This document shows, piece after piece, positions 1 through 5,168 of a DNA stretch of 5,168 nucleotides. Location of the stretch: the NCBI GenBank assembly GCA_024235135.1, contig JACKMZ010000022.1:1-5168 (forward strand). Reading direction: 5' to 3'. The notes beneath the pieces were generated by a model. The model was not told the origin of the DNA. It did not search any database and worked only from the letters and a program-made list of their open reading frames with translations. A program made the position numbers and the translations under genes. Position 1 is the stretch's first letter. Every line of letters begins with the position of its first letter. Source of the DNA: Gammaproteobacteria bacterium (GTDB taxonomy: Bacteria; Pseudomonadota; Gammaproteobacteria; Competibacterales; Competibacteraceae).

Positions 1-513
1 CGCATCTTCTCCAATCGCGCCAAGCAGCACCCATTGACCGTCGCGCAACTCGAAGGCTTCCAGCGTGCGCGCCAGCGGATCGACCAGCCAAGTGTGGGCG
101 ACGCCGTAACGGGCGTAAAGCGGGAGTTTTAGGGTTCGATCCTTTTGCGCGGTGGACGGCGAGAGGATTTCGCAAACCCAGTCGGGAACGACCTCGAACC
201 GGTGATCGCGAGGAATGGCGGGCATCCGTTCGCGCCGCCAGCCGGCCAGATCGGGCACGGCGATTTCGGTGTCGCGGATGAAGTGGATTTCGGGTTCCAC
301 CAGAATCCACCAGCCTCCAGGCCCTCCGCCGCGCCCGAAGTGGAAAGGCGACCCCAGATTGACATTGATCGCCGATTCTGCCGCCGCATGAGGCCCGGCA
401 GGGCGCGGCTGGACGTAGAGTTGGCCACCGATGATTTCCCCCACCTGATTTTCCGGCAGGGCAAGCAATTGTTCGTAGGGGGTCAAGCGTGGAATGGCTT
501 GGGCTTGGCTCAT
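1..513 (-). CDS. Uma2-family PD-(D/E)XK nuclease-like protein (3' end cut by window edge)
   Basis: The 171 visible residues read as a Uma2 (DUF820) domain. It opens with the family's usual start, TPYEQLLALPEN (residues 11-22), followed by GEIIGGQLY (25-33). The restriction-endonuclease-like core has VPDLAGW (86-92, acidic D88), CEILSPST (114-121, E115), then K124 and K129, Y133-x3-GV and TWLVDP (141-146). This is the family pattern in which the lysine of the ExK motif has moved to the following helix. The fold is that of a Mg-dependent nuclease, but most Uma2 proteins are uncharacterised and their substrate is unknown. The family is usually about 180-200 residues, so only a short C-terminal piece is missing. 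The ATG at 513 is the first start after the CHAT gene, 18 nt past its stop. Only a weak GAG lies 7 nt upstream, so translation may be coupled to the gene before it. Uma2 genes occur in many copies in some genomes, so a functional tie to this operon is uncertain. Confidence 0.88.
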   Translation of the reverse strand, partial: MSQAQAIPRLTPYEQLLALPENQVGEIIGGQLYVQPRPAGPHAAAESAINVNLGSPFHFGRGGGPGGWWILVEPEIHFIRDTEIAVPDLAGWRRERMPAIPRDHRFEVVPDWVCEILSPSTAQKDRTLKLPLYARYGVAHTWLVDPLARTLEAFELRDGQWVLLGAIGEDA

Positions 514-531
514 CGGTTCACTCGGCGCGTT

Positions 532-3500
532 TTATTCCCCGGACTCCATCCGTTGCGACATCTGTTCCCACAATTCTAAACCGCTGCCACCAGACTGTTT
601 CACCAGATTTTCCAAGTTTCTCAGGGCTTCCGCATAACCGATTTCCTTGGCGATTCGGTAGGCTGCAACAAAGCAGGCAAGTCCTTTCTGAGGTTCATTC
701 TTCAAATAGATATGGCCCATGTTGAACAGGGTCGGACATAACCCCACTTGGTTACCGATGGCCCGGTGGATAGCTAGTGATTCCTCCAGACAATTTAGCG
801 CCGTCTCGTATTCCCCATGCTCATGATAAATCTCTGAGATGTTGTTGAGGGTCGCGCCTTCCCCCGCCCGGTTGCCGATGGCCCGGTGGATGGCCAACGA
901 CTCTTTCAGATACCGCAGCGCCGTCTCGTATTCTCCATGTGCTTGGTAAATCTGTGAGAGGTTGTTGAGGGTTGTGCCTTCCCCGGCTCGGTCGCCGATG
1001 GTCCGACAGTGGGCTAGTGCTCCCTCCAAATACTGCCGTGCTGTTTCGTAATCCCCGCGCGCGTGATAAATCAAGGAGAGGTTGTTGAGGGTCGCGCCTC
1101 TCCCCGTTTGGTCACCAATGGCTCGTTGGACGAGCAGCGACTCTTCCAAATACCGCAGCGCCATCTCATACTCCCCGCACGTCTGATACATTAAGGAGAG
1201 GTTGTTGAGGGTCGCGCCTTCGCCCGTTCGATCACCAATGGCCTGACAGAGGGCCAACGAGTCTTCTAGAAAGGGTTTGGCTTTGTCGCATTGGCCTACA
1301 AAAATATACAATTTACCGGAAATATTCAGTGCCTTCGCCTGCAATCCCTGATTCTGGCTTTCCCGCAACGCCGGCAACCACTCCTTGAGCAGGTTGTGAT
1401 ACAACCCGATGCGGCTGAAATAAGGAACGATAGTGCCTAGCGCAAACTGGGCTGCATCTTCGTCCAACCCACTTTGCCGCAAGGCTTCATGAGCAATGAG
1501 CGCTTGTTCCAAGGTGGGTAGCAGATTGTCGAACACCCAGCGTTGATACCGCGCCGCGCTTTGTCGAATATCGCTGGCCAATTCCGAGTCATGTTCTTGC
1601 AGCCAGTCCGCCACCACCGCCGACAACCGGTAACGCGGCAAGCGCAATTTCGGCTCCATCTCCACTTCCACCAGCGACAACCCGACCAACCGCCGCAACA
1701 ATTGCACCGGTTCAGCCAAATCCTGGGCGATGATGCGCACCCCATCTTCAAAGATCGGAGCCAAATAAGCACGCAATCGGTTCAGTAATTCCCGCTCGTC
1801 CAGTTGCAGATAACCAACCAGCTTCTCTACCGCCATGTAGAGTTGCAGTTCCTTCCTGGAGTGCTCCAGTTGCCGGAGAAATGTCTCGTCATCTCCCGCT
1901 ACCTGGCTCACGGCGTGAAACAATTCCAAGCCTTTGAAATTGCCACTCAGCGCCTCGTACAACCGGCGCAGCCGTTCCACACCCCACGGCACTCCGCCCA
2001 ACTGCTGGTGATAACGCAGAAAATCTCCGTATAGCGGCTTTCCGAGTGGCCGCCGCACGCGCCGGTCTCCCTCCCAACCGGGAATCGCCCAGCGCGAGGT
2101 GACCAGCACCGCCGGCGCGAGGCCAGAATCCACCGGCTTGCAGGCGTCCAGCCATGCGGCCACTGCGTCGTCGGTCACTCGCCCCGTGGTCAGGTCTTGC
2201 AAGGTTTCCAGATTGTCGAACACCAGCGCCAGCTTGTTGCCGGTCTGCTGCATCAATGCCCGCACTATCAACCGCGCCTTGTCAGTCTCCGTTCGGCAAC
2301 GCAACAGCGCGCGATCCACCTGTTCCGCCAGCGGTTTCTCCAGGCAGAACAGCAACTCGTTGACGAAATCTTTCCAGTTGTCCCCCTGTCGCGCCGTGTA
2401 GGCCCGTACCAACCAATCCCGGTTTTCCAACCGTTGCGCCAAACGTCCCACCAGACTGGTTTTACCCTGACCGCCCGCACCAGTCAGCAAACATTGCCCC
2501 GGTTGGTCGCCGTACACGATCTGTCCCAATTCCCGCAGTTCCCGCCGTCGCCCGATAAACGCGGCGGGCAACGGCATCCCGGCGATTTCGTGATAACGCT
2601 CCAACGACGGTTGCGGCGGGACCGGCTGAAATTGCCAGTCGATCAAAGGTTGCGCCGGGTCGCGGCTGTACAGCAGCGGCAAGCACCACTGGCCCCAACT
2701 CCGCTCCGTCGCGCCGGACAAGTCCTTGCGCAACCCGGCCAGCGCCGGCGACTCGGCGATAAATCCCCGTGCGGCTTGCAGGGCAACGTCCAGCCGTTCC
2801 TGTCGGCCCAGCGCCTTGCACAAGGCATGGGCAAAGTGGATGCCCGCCACGTCCAGAATGGATTCCCGCATCCCCACTACATGCGGCAAACCCGCTTTCA
2901 GCAAGCGTGCCGCCAAGCTGGAACCGAGATCGACGGACGCCGACTTGCCCGACTGACAGGCCGACAACACCACCGCTTGCACGGCCGTTCCCGAAAACGC
3001 TTTTGCCAGTTCCTCGCTTTCCACCCGATCACTGCGGCCATCCGCGCCCTCGAACAGAAACCAGGCCCCGACCAGACCCAGCAGCGGGTCAGCGTTGAAC
3101 TGGCCATGACCGCTCAGGAACACCAGATGAAATTCCTGCTCTCGGAGCAGTTGCCGGAAATGGTCGAAGCGCCCGTCGTCGGGCGTCGTCAATTGCACCA
3201 AGCCCTGATGAATCAGCGGGTCCAGCGCCTCCAACACGTTCGCCTGCTCGCTTTCCATATCCAGGCGTTCCTTCTCCTGATCCAAATCGTCGGGCAAGGC
3301 GGTGAACAGCAAGACTTTCAGTGGACCTTTGGGCGGTTCGGTGGAAGCGGATGGCGCGGCGGACAAGCGGCGCGTCAGGCTGAAGCCGGAGTGTTTACCC
3401 AAAAAGCCGTGTTCGGGATGATGCAGACATTCCCACGGCAGGGACTGCACCAGCGGATCGGCGCTTTCGAGAATCAGCGGCAGTATCCGCGTACCGGCGG

Positions 3501-3705
3501 CCTGACACCCGGCAGCAAGCGCTTCGTCCGCACCCAGCGTTCGCCACAGCGCATCGCCCACGGTTTGTAAATCCTGTTCCGTCACCACGTACCGATGCAC
3601 GTACTTGAGCGATAGTTGTTGAGCCAGGCTGAGCACATGAGGAAAGCGGCTGGCCAAGTCGGCGGGCGGTTGCAAGATCAGCGGGACATGGAGATGGGCG
3701 GGCAT
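532..3705 (-). CDS. CHAT protease - STAND NTPase - TPR array protein (NLR-like)
   Basis: This is a 1057-residue, probably cytoplasmic signalling protein. Residues ~70-345 form a CHAT (caspase-HetF-associated-with-TPR) cysteine protease domain: LPWE (89-92), SGHG with catalytic His200, and LSACQSG with catalytic Cys250. Both dyad residues are present, so it is predicted active. Residues ~380-600 are a STAND-type P-loop ATPase: FIGRRREL (383-390), Walker A GAGGQGKTS (409-417, K415), Walker B LALVFDN (492-498, D497) and sensor motif VTSR (535-538). GNFKGLELF (588-596) sits where AP-ATPases carry the GxP loop, but without the proline. Residues ~620-780 are helical, probably winged-helix and linker. 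From ~784 to 1023 there are about six 40-residue TPRs. In such families ligand binding to the repeats drives NTP-dependent oligomerisation, which activates the protease; that mechanism is inferred here. The ATG at 3705 has AAGGG 8 nt upstream, overlapping the previous stop codon. It is the third gene of a four-gene operon. Confidence 0.93.
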   Translation of the reverse strand: MPAHLHVPLILQPPADLASRFPHVLSLAQQLSLKYVHRYVVTEQDLQTVGDALWRTLGADEALAAGCQAAGTRILPLILESADPLVQSLPWECLHHPEHGFLGKHSGFSLTRRLSAAPSASTEPPKGPLKVLLFTALPDDLDQEKERLDMESEQANVLEALDPLIHQGLVQLTTPDDGRFDHFRQLLREQEFHLVFLSGHGQFNADPLLGLVGAWFLFEGADGRSDRVESEELAKAFSGTAVQAVVLSACQSGKSASVDLGSSLAARLLKAGLPHVVGMRESILDVAGIHFAHALCKALGRQERLDVALQAARGFIAESPALAGLRKDLSGATERSWGQWCLPLLYSRDPAQPLIDWQFQPVPPQPSLERYHEIAGMPLPAAFIGRRRELRELGQIVYGDQPGQCLLTGAGGQGKTSLVGRLAQRLENRDWLVRAYTARQGDNWKDFVNELLFCLEKPLAEQVDRALLRCRTETDKARLIVRALMQQTGNKLALVFDNLETLQDLTTGRVTDDAVAAWLDACKPVDSGLAPAVLVTSRWAIPGWEGDRRVRRPLGKPLYGDFLRYHQQLGGVPWGVERLRRLYEALSGNFKGLELFHAVSQVAGDDETFLRQLEHSRKELQLYMAVEKLVGYLQLDERELLNRLRAYLAPIFEDGVRIIAQDLAEPVQLLRRLVGLSLVEVEMEPKLRLPRYRLSAVVADWLQEHDSELASDIRQSAARYQRWVFDNLLPTLEQALIAHEALRQSGLDEDAAQFALGTIVPYFSRIGLYHNLLKEWLPALRESQNQGLQAKALNISGKLYIFVGQCDKAKPFLEDSLALCQAIGDRTGEGATLNNLSLMYQTCGEYEMALRYLEESLLVQRAIGDQTGRGATLNNLSLIYHARGDYETARQYLEGALAHCRTIGDRAGEGTTLNNLSQIYQAHGEYETALRYLKESLAIHRAIGNRAGEGATLNNISEIYHEHGEYETALNCLEESLAIHRAIGNQVGLCPTLFNMGHIYLKNEPQKGLACFVAAYRIAKEIGYAEALRNLENLVKQSGGSGLELWEQMSQRMESGE
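637..1236 (-). repeat. Tandem 120-bp repeats encoding the TPR array
   Basis: Four consecutive 120-bp units (757-1236) keep exact register. The block gttgttgaggg recurs at 841, 961, 1081 and 1201. A more diverged fifth unit lies at 637-756. Each unit encodes one 40-residue TPR beginning G(D/N)xxGxG(A/T)TLNN(L/I)SxIY and ending YLEESLAIHRAI or similar. A further degenerate repeat precedes them in the protein (residues 784-823, at 1237-1356). The units are alike at DNA level as well as protein level, which suggests fairly recent duplication or gene conversion. The register matches the 40-residue TPR subclass common in CHAT- and STAND-associated proteins. Confidence 0.9.
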
Positions 3706-3713
3706 GGTGGAAT

Positions 3714-3718
3714 CCCTT
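3714..3718 (-). promoter_or_regulatory. Ribosome binding site of the CHAT-STAND-TPR gene
   Basis: On the minus strand AAGGG lies 8 nt before the ATG at 3705. It overlaps the TAA stop of the zinc-ribbon gene (3719-3717), so ribosomes ending that gene finish directly on this site. This fits translational coupling and supports the start at 3705. Confidence 0.55.
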
Positions 3719-3983
3719 AAGTCGCGGCGGGTGGAGTACCTTCAAACACTTGGCCCAACAAAGCGCCGGGCTTGTCCAGATCGACCGCCTCGACGGATTC
3801 GCCATCTCGATACAAGATGACGGACTTCAATTGACCGGCGCGAACCGTGACCTGATTGATCGCTTCACAAAAAGGGCAAGAGATTTTCGCTTCTACCAAT
3901 GGGCCGAGTTTTCGGGAAAGCTCGGCGCTCATCGTAAAGGCATCTTTGCACTTCCAGCACTTAACCTGTAGAGCCTGTGGCAT
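3717..3983 (-). CDS. Small two-CxxC protein, probable zinc ribbon, unknown function
   Basis: I do not recognise this 88-residue protein. It has two cysteine pairs, C9-W-K-C12 and C36-P-F-C39, 23 residues apart, as expected for one zinc-ribbon knuckle pair binding a single metal ion. Between them is a polar, probably helical stretch (AFTMSAELSRKLGPLV, 15-30). After the second pair the chain is beta-rich: QVTVRAG (44-50), then LKSVILYRDGESVEAVDL (52-69), and a proline/alanine-rich tail. There is no signal peptide or membrane segment. A strong GAGGAG lies 8 nt before the ATG at 3983. It starts 17 nt after the membrane-protein gene and ends 11 nt before the CHAT gene, so its product is probably made with both. 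It could be an adaptor, a regulator of the STAND protein or a protease substrate; nothing in the sequence decides between these. Confidence 0.8.
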   Translation of the reverse strand: MPQALQVKCWKCKDAFTMSAELSRKLGPLVEAKISCPFCEAINQVTVRAGQLKSVILYRDGESVEAVDLDKPGALLGQVFEGTPPAAT

Positions 3984-3991
3984 CTCTATTT

Positions 3992-3997
3992 CTCCTC
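3992..3997 (-). promoter_or_regulatory. Ribosome binding site of the zinc-ribbon gene
   Basis: The minus strand reads GAGGAG, 8 nt before the ATG at 3983 and just after the TGA (4003-4001) of the preceding gene. It is near consensus and supports both the start choice and an expressed small gene. Confidence 0.7.
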
Positions 3998-4000
3998 ACT

Positions 4001-4450
4001 TCATCCAAGCACCGCCAAGACGGCGGCGGCAATCCCCGCGCAAAACAGCAGAATCGACCACAACGATTGTCGCCGCTTATCCTGCATACTCTTCTGAAAA
4101 TACTCCTCGATGCTGAATGGTCCTTGGCGAGGTATTGGGCGGCTCAAACACACAACATTCTCCAGCACCTCGTACTTGCGCGGAAAAATTGTCCGTAGCG
4201 TCAAGATCAACGCTACTGTCCAGAATACAAACGCAACCAATACAGCGCTGTGATTGGTAGACTGCTCCATGCCAGACAAGCGCAGAACGGCGGCGTAAAT
4301 TCCAGGAATCGCCAGTTCCACCTTGAACAATTCCTTGGCCAAGTCGGCAAAGCGTTCCGCCTGCTTGACCGGTTCCTGATAATAGGCATTCAGCAACGCC
4401 TGATCGCTTGGCTTAGTGGTGGCTGGTTTACCATCGAGAGGTTGTTGCAT
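4001..4450 (-). CDS. Small membrane protein with two or three hydrophobic segments, first gene of the CHAT operon
   Basis: I do not recognise this family. From the ATG at 4450 it is 149 residues. The N-terminal third is polar and probably helical (NAYYQEPVKQAERFADLAKELF, summarised as 21-42). A short hydrophobic stretch follows (44-58), then a clear transmembrane helix (about 68-89, VAFVFWTVALILTL) and a second one that ends the protein (about 129-149, LLFCAGIAAAVLAVLG). The loop between the clear helices has basic residues at both ends (RKY at 91-93, DKRRQ at 124-128), so it is probably cytoplasmic. With only two helices the N-terminus would be outside; if 44-58 also inserts, the N-terminus is cytoplasmic. 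The ATG at 4450 is preferred over an in-frame ATG at 4477 because GGAGG sits 8 nt before 4450 and inside the longer reading. As neighbour of a CHAT protease it could be a membrane anchor, a pore-forming effector or a cleavage target; this is inference. Confidence 0.8.
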   Translation of the reverse strand: MQQPLDGKPATTKPSDQALLNAYYQEPVKQAERFADLAKELFKVELAIPGIYAAVLRLSGMEQSTNHSAVLVAFVFWTVALILTLRTIFPRKYEVLENVVCLSRPIPRQGPFSIEEYFQKSMQDKRRQSLWSILLFCAGIAAAVLAVLG

Positions 4451-4458
4451 AAGACTGT

Positions 4459-4463
4459 CCTCC
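4459..4463 (-). promoter_or_regulatory. Ribosome binding site that fixes the membrane-protein start
   Basis: GGAGG on the minus strand lies 8 nt before the ATG at 4450. The alternative in-frame ATG at 4477 lies upstream of it; apart from an AGG touching that codon and a GGGG farther out, it has no well-spaced site. This argues for the shorter, 149-residue protein. Confidence 0.7.
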
Positions 4464-4500
4464 GGTATTTCGCTCATCCTACCGCACCACCCCACAATCC

Positions 4501-4505
4501 AGGAG
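4501..4505 (+). promoter_or_regulatory. Probable ribosome binding site of the Hsp90-like gene
   Basis: AGGAG lies 11 nt before the ATG at 4517, somewhat long spacing. A closer ATG at 4506 is in another frame and opens only an unrelated short reading frame, so 4517 is the first usable start in the Hsp90 frame. Confidence 0.5.
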
Positions 4506-4516
4506 ATGGCCGCCTC

Positions 4517-5168
4517 ATGCCCAAGATGCGCACCAGTTTTCAAGGTCTGGTTCGACTGCTGGCTAAGAGTCTGTACCCGGAACCGGACGTGTTCGTGCGC
4601 GAACTGCTGCAAAACGCCCACGACAGCATCCAGTTGCGCCGAATCCACGACCCGGAACCGGCCGGCGAAATTCGCATCGAGGTGGACAAATCCAATCGCA
4701 CCCTGAGTTTCAGCGACAACGGGACCGGCATGGATCGGCGGGACATCGAGGAATTCCTCAGCGTGATCGGCAGCACCGGCACCGGCAACCACGCCCGCGA
4801 ACTGGCCGCCCGTGACGTAGCGGTCGCCACTATCGGCCAGTTCGGCATCGGCCTGCTGTCGGCGTTCGTGGTCGCGGAACGGATCGAGGTCCAAACCCGC
4901 AAACCGATGGCGACGCAAGCCTGGCGCTGGGTCAATCACGGCGGCGAAGACTACGAACTGGACGCCCTGCCGGCAAACACGCAACCGCCCGGCACGCGAG
5001 TGACGATCATTCTGGCGGCGAATCAAACCGTCTTTCTCGACGGTCGCCTGCTCCGCCAGATCGTGCGTCGCTACGCCGATTTCCTGCCCTTCCCCATCCT
5101 GCTGAACGGTTTTGGCCCCATCAATGCCGTCAATGCGCCTGGGCATGAACCCGACTGGCGCGATCCCG
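4517..5168 (+). CDS. Hsp90/HtpG-family chaperone, N-terminal ATPase domain (3' end beyond window)
   Basis: The 217 visible residues form the GHKL-type ATP-binding domain of an Hsp90-family protein. SFQGLVRLLAKSLY (7-20) matches the HtpG opening helix. RELLQNAHDS (28-37) carries the catalytic Glu29, Mg-binding Asn33 and Asp36. SDNGTGM (66-72) is the adenine-binding motif. IGSTGTG (84-90) and GQFGIGLLSAF (107-117) form the ATP lid and the glycine-rich motif. All the key ATPase residues I looked for are present. It is clearly Hsp90-like, but it differs from canonical proteobacterial HtpG (short N-terminus, ELLQNAHD instead of the usual ELISNASD), so it is probably a paralogous subfamily and I give no symbol. 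Full Hsp90 proteins run about 600 residues, so roughly two thirds is missing. It is transcribed away from the CHAT operon, with start codons 66 nt apart. It may chaperone the large STAND protein or be an unrelated housekeeping neighbour. Confidence 0.92.
   Translation, partial: MPKMRTSFQGLVRLLAKSLYPEPDVFVRELLQNAHDSIQLRRIHDPEPAGEIRIEVDKSNRTLSFSDNGTGMDRRDIEEFLSVIGSTGTGNHARELAARDVAVATIGQFGIGLLSAFVVAERIEVQTRKPMATQAWRWVNHGGEDYELDALPANTQPPGTRVTIILAANQTVFLDGRLLRQIVRRYADFLPFPILLNGFGPINAVNAPGHEPDWRDP

Larger units (their letters stand above)
4451..4516. promoter_or_regulatory. Divergent start region between the CHAT operon and the Hsp90-like gene
   Basis: Only 66 nt separate the two divergent ATGs, so the two promoters must overlap each other or lie inside the opposite coding sequences. 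On the plus strand TTGTTG (4442-4447) followed after 17 nt by GTATTT (4465-4470) is a poor sigma70-like match. I find no convincing heat-shock (sigma32) consensus before the Hsp90-like gene and no clear operator palindrome. The arrangement suggests linked control of the two transcripts. Confidence 0.35.

Noticed and set aside
514..531. Possible terminator between the CHAT and Uma2 genes
   Set aside because: The 18-nt gap has no stable stem followed by a T-run, so read-through into the Uma2 gene is more likely.
145..579. 144-codon plus-strand frame opposite the Uma2 gene
   Set aside because: The minus strand carries a clear Uma2 domain. This frame also runs into the end of the CHAT gene and has no family motifs or sensible ribosome binding site.
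637..1236. Regular repeats as a possible CRISPR array
   Set aside because: The period is 120 bp with conservation across most of the unit and an open coding frame throughout. There are no 20-40 bp direct repeats separated by unrelated spacers. They encode TPRs.
3170..3185. Perfect inverted repeat CGCCCG-TCGT-CGGGCG
   Set aside because: It is inside the CHAT coding sequence, has only a 6-bp stem and lacks a T-run, so it is probably a chance product of GC-rich codons rather than a terminator or operator.
2197..3570. 457-codon plus-strand open frame opposite the CHAT-STAND gene
   Set aside because: It lies wholly antisense to a gene with clear catalytic and nucleotide-binding motifs. Its translation is rich in Gln, Arg and Pro with no recognisable domain, as expected for the complement of a GC-rich gene.
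4416..4706. 96-codon plus-strand frame overlapping the start of the Hsp90-like gene, including the ATG at 4506
   Set aside because: It is in a different frame from the Hsp90 motifs, and its product is rich in Cys, Arg and Ser without domain features. The AGGAG at 4501 is better assigned to the ATG at 4517.

Overview
This window looks like chromosomal DNA from a moderately GC-rich bacterium. Long open frames on both strands and a Uma2-type gene beside a CHAT/STAND/TPR gene fit a gammaproteobacterium with a large accessory genome, or a similar environmental lineage. No marker gene is present, so the taxonomic guess is weak.

Layout. A tight minus-strand operon fills about 87% of the window. In transcription order it encodes: (1) a 149-residue membrane protein (4450 to 4001); (2) an 88-residue protein with two CxxC pairs, probably a zinc ribbon (3983 to 3717); (3) a 1057-residue three-part protein with an N-terminal CHAT caspase-like protease, a central STAND P-loop NTPase and a C-terminal TPR array (3705 to 532); (4) a Uma2-family PD-(D/E)XK nuclease-like protein (513 to beyond the left edge). 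Gaps are 17, 11 and 18 nt. The first three genes have purine-rich ribosome binding sites 8 nt from their starts; the fourth has only a weak one. Divergently, from 4517 to beyond the right edge, lies the N-terminal ATPase part of an Hsp90/HtpG-family chaperone. A 66-nt gap separates the two start codons.

How they may work together (inference). The large protein is built like a prokaryotic NLR: TPR sensor, STAND switch and protease effector. The first two genes would be its membrane partner or substrate and a small accessory protein. The divergent Hsp90-like ATPase could be a client chaperone, recalling the dependence of eukaryotic NLRs on HSP90. The whole is a candidate conflict or regulated-cell-death module. 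The sequence supports each domain call; the system-level function is unproven. I see no tRNA, rRNA, CRISPR array, insertion sequence or convincing terminator.
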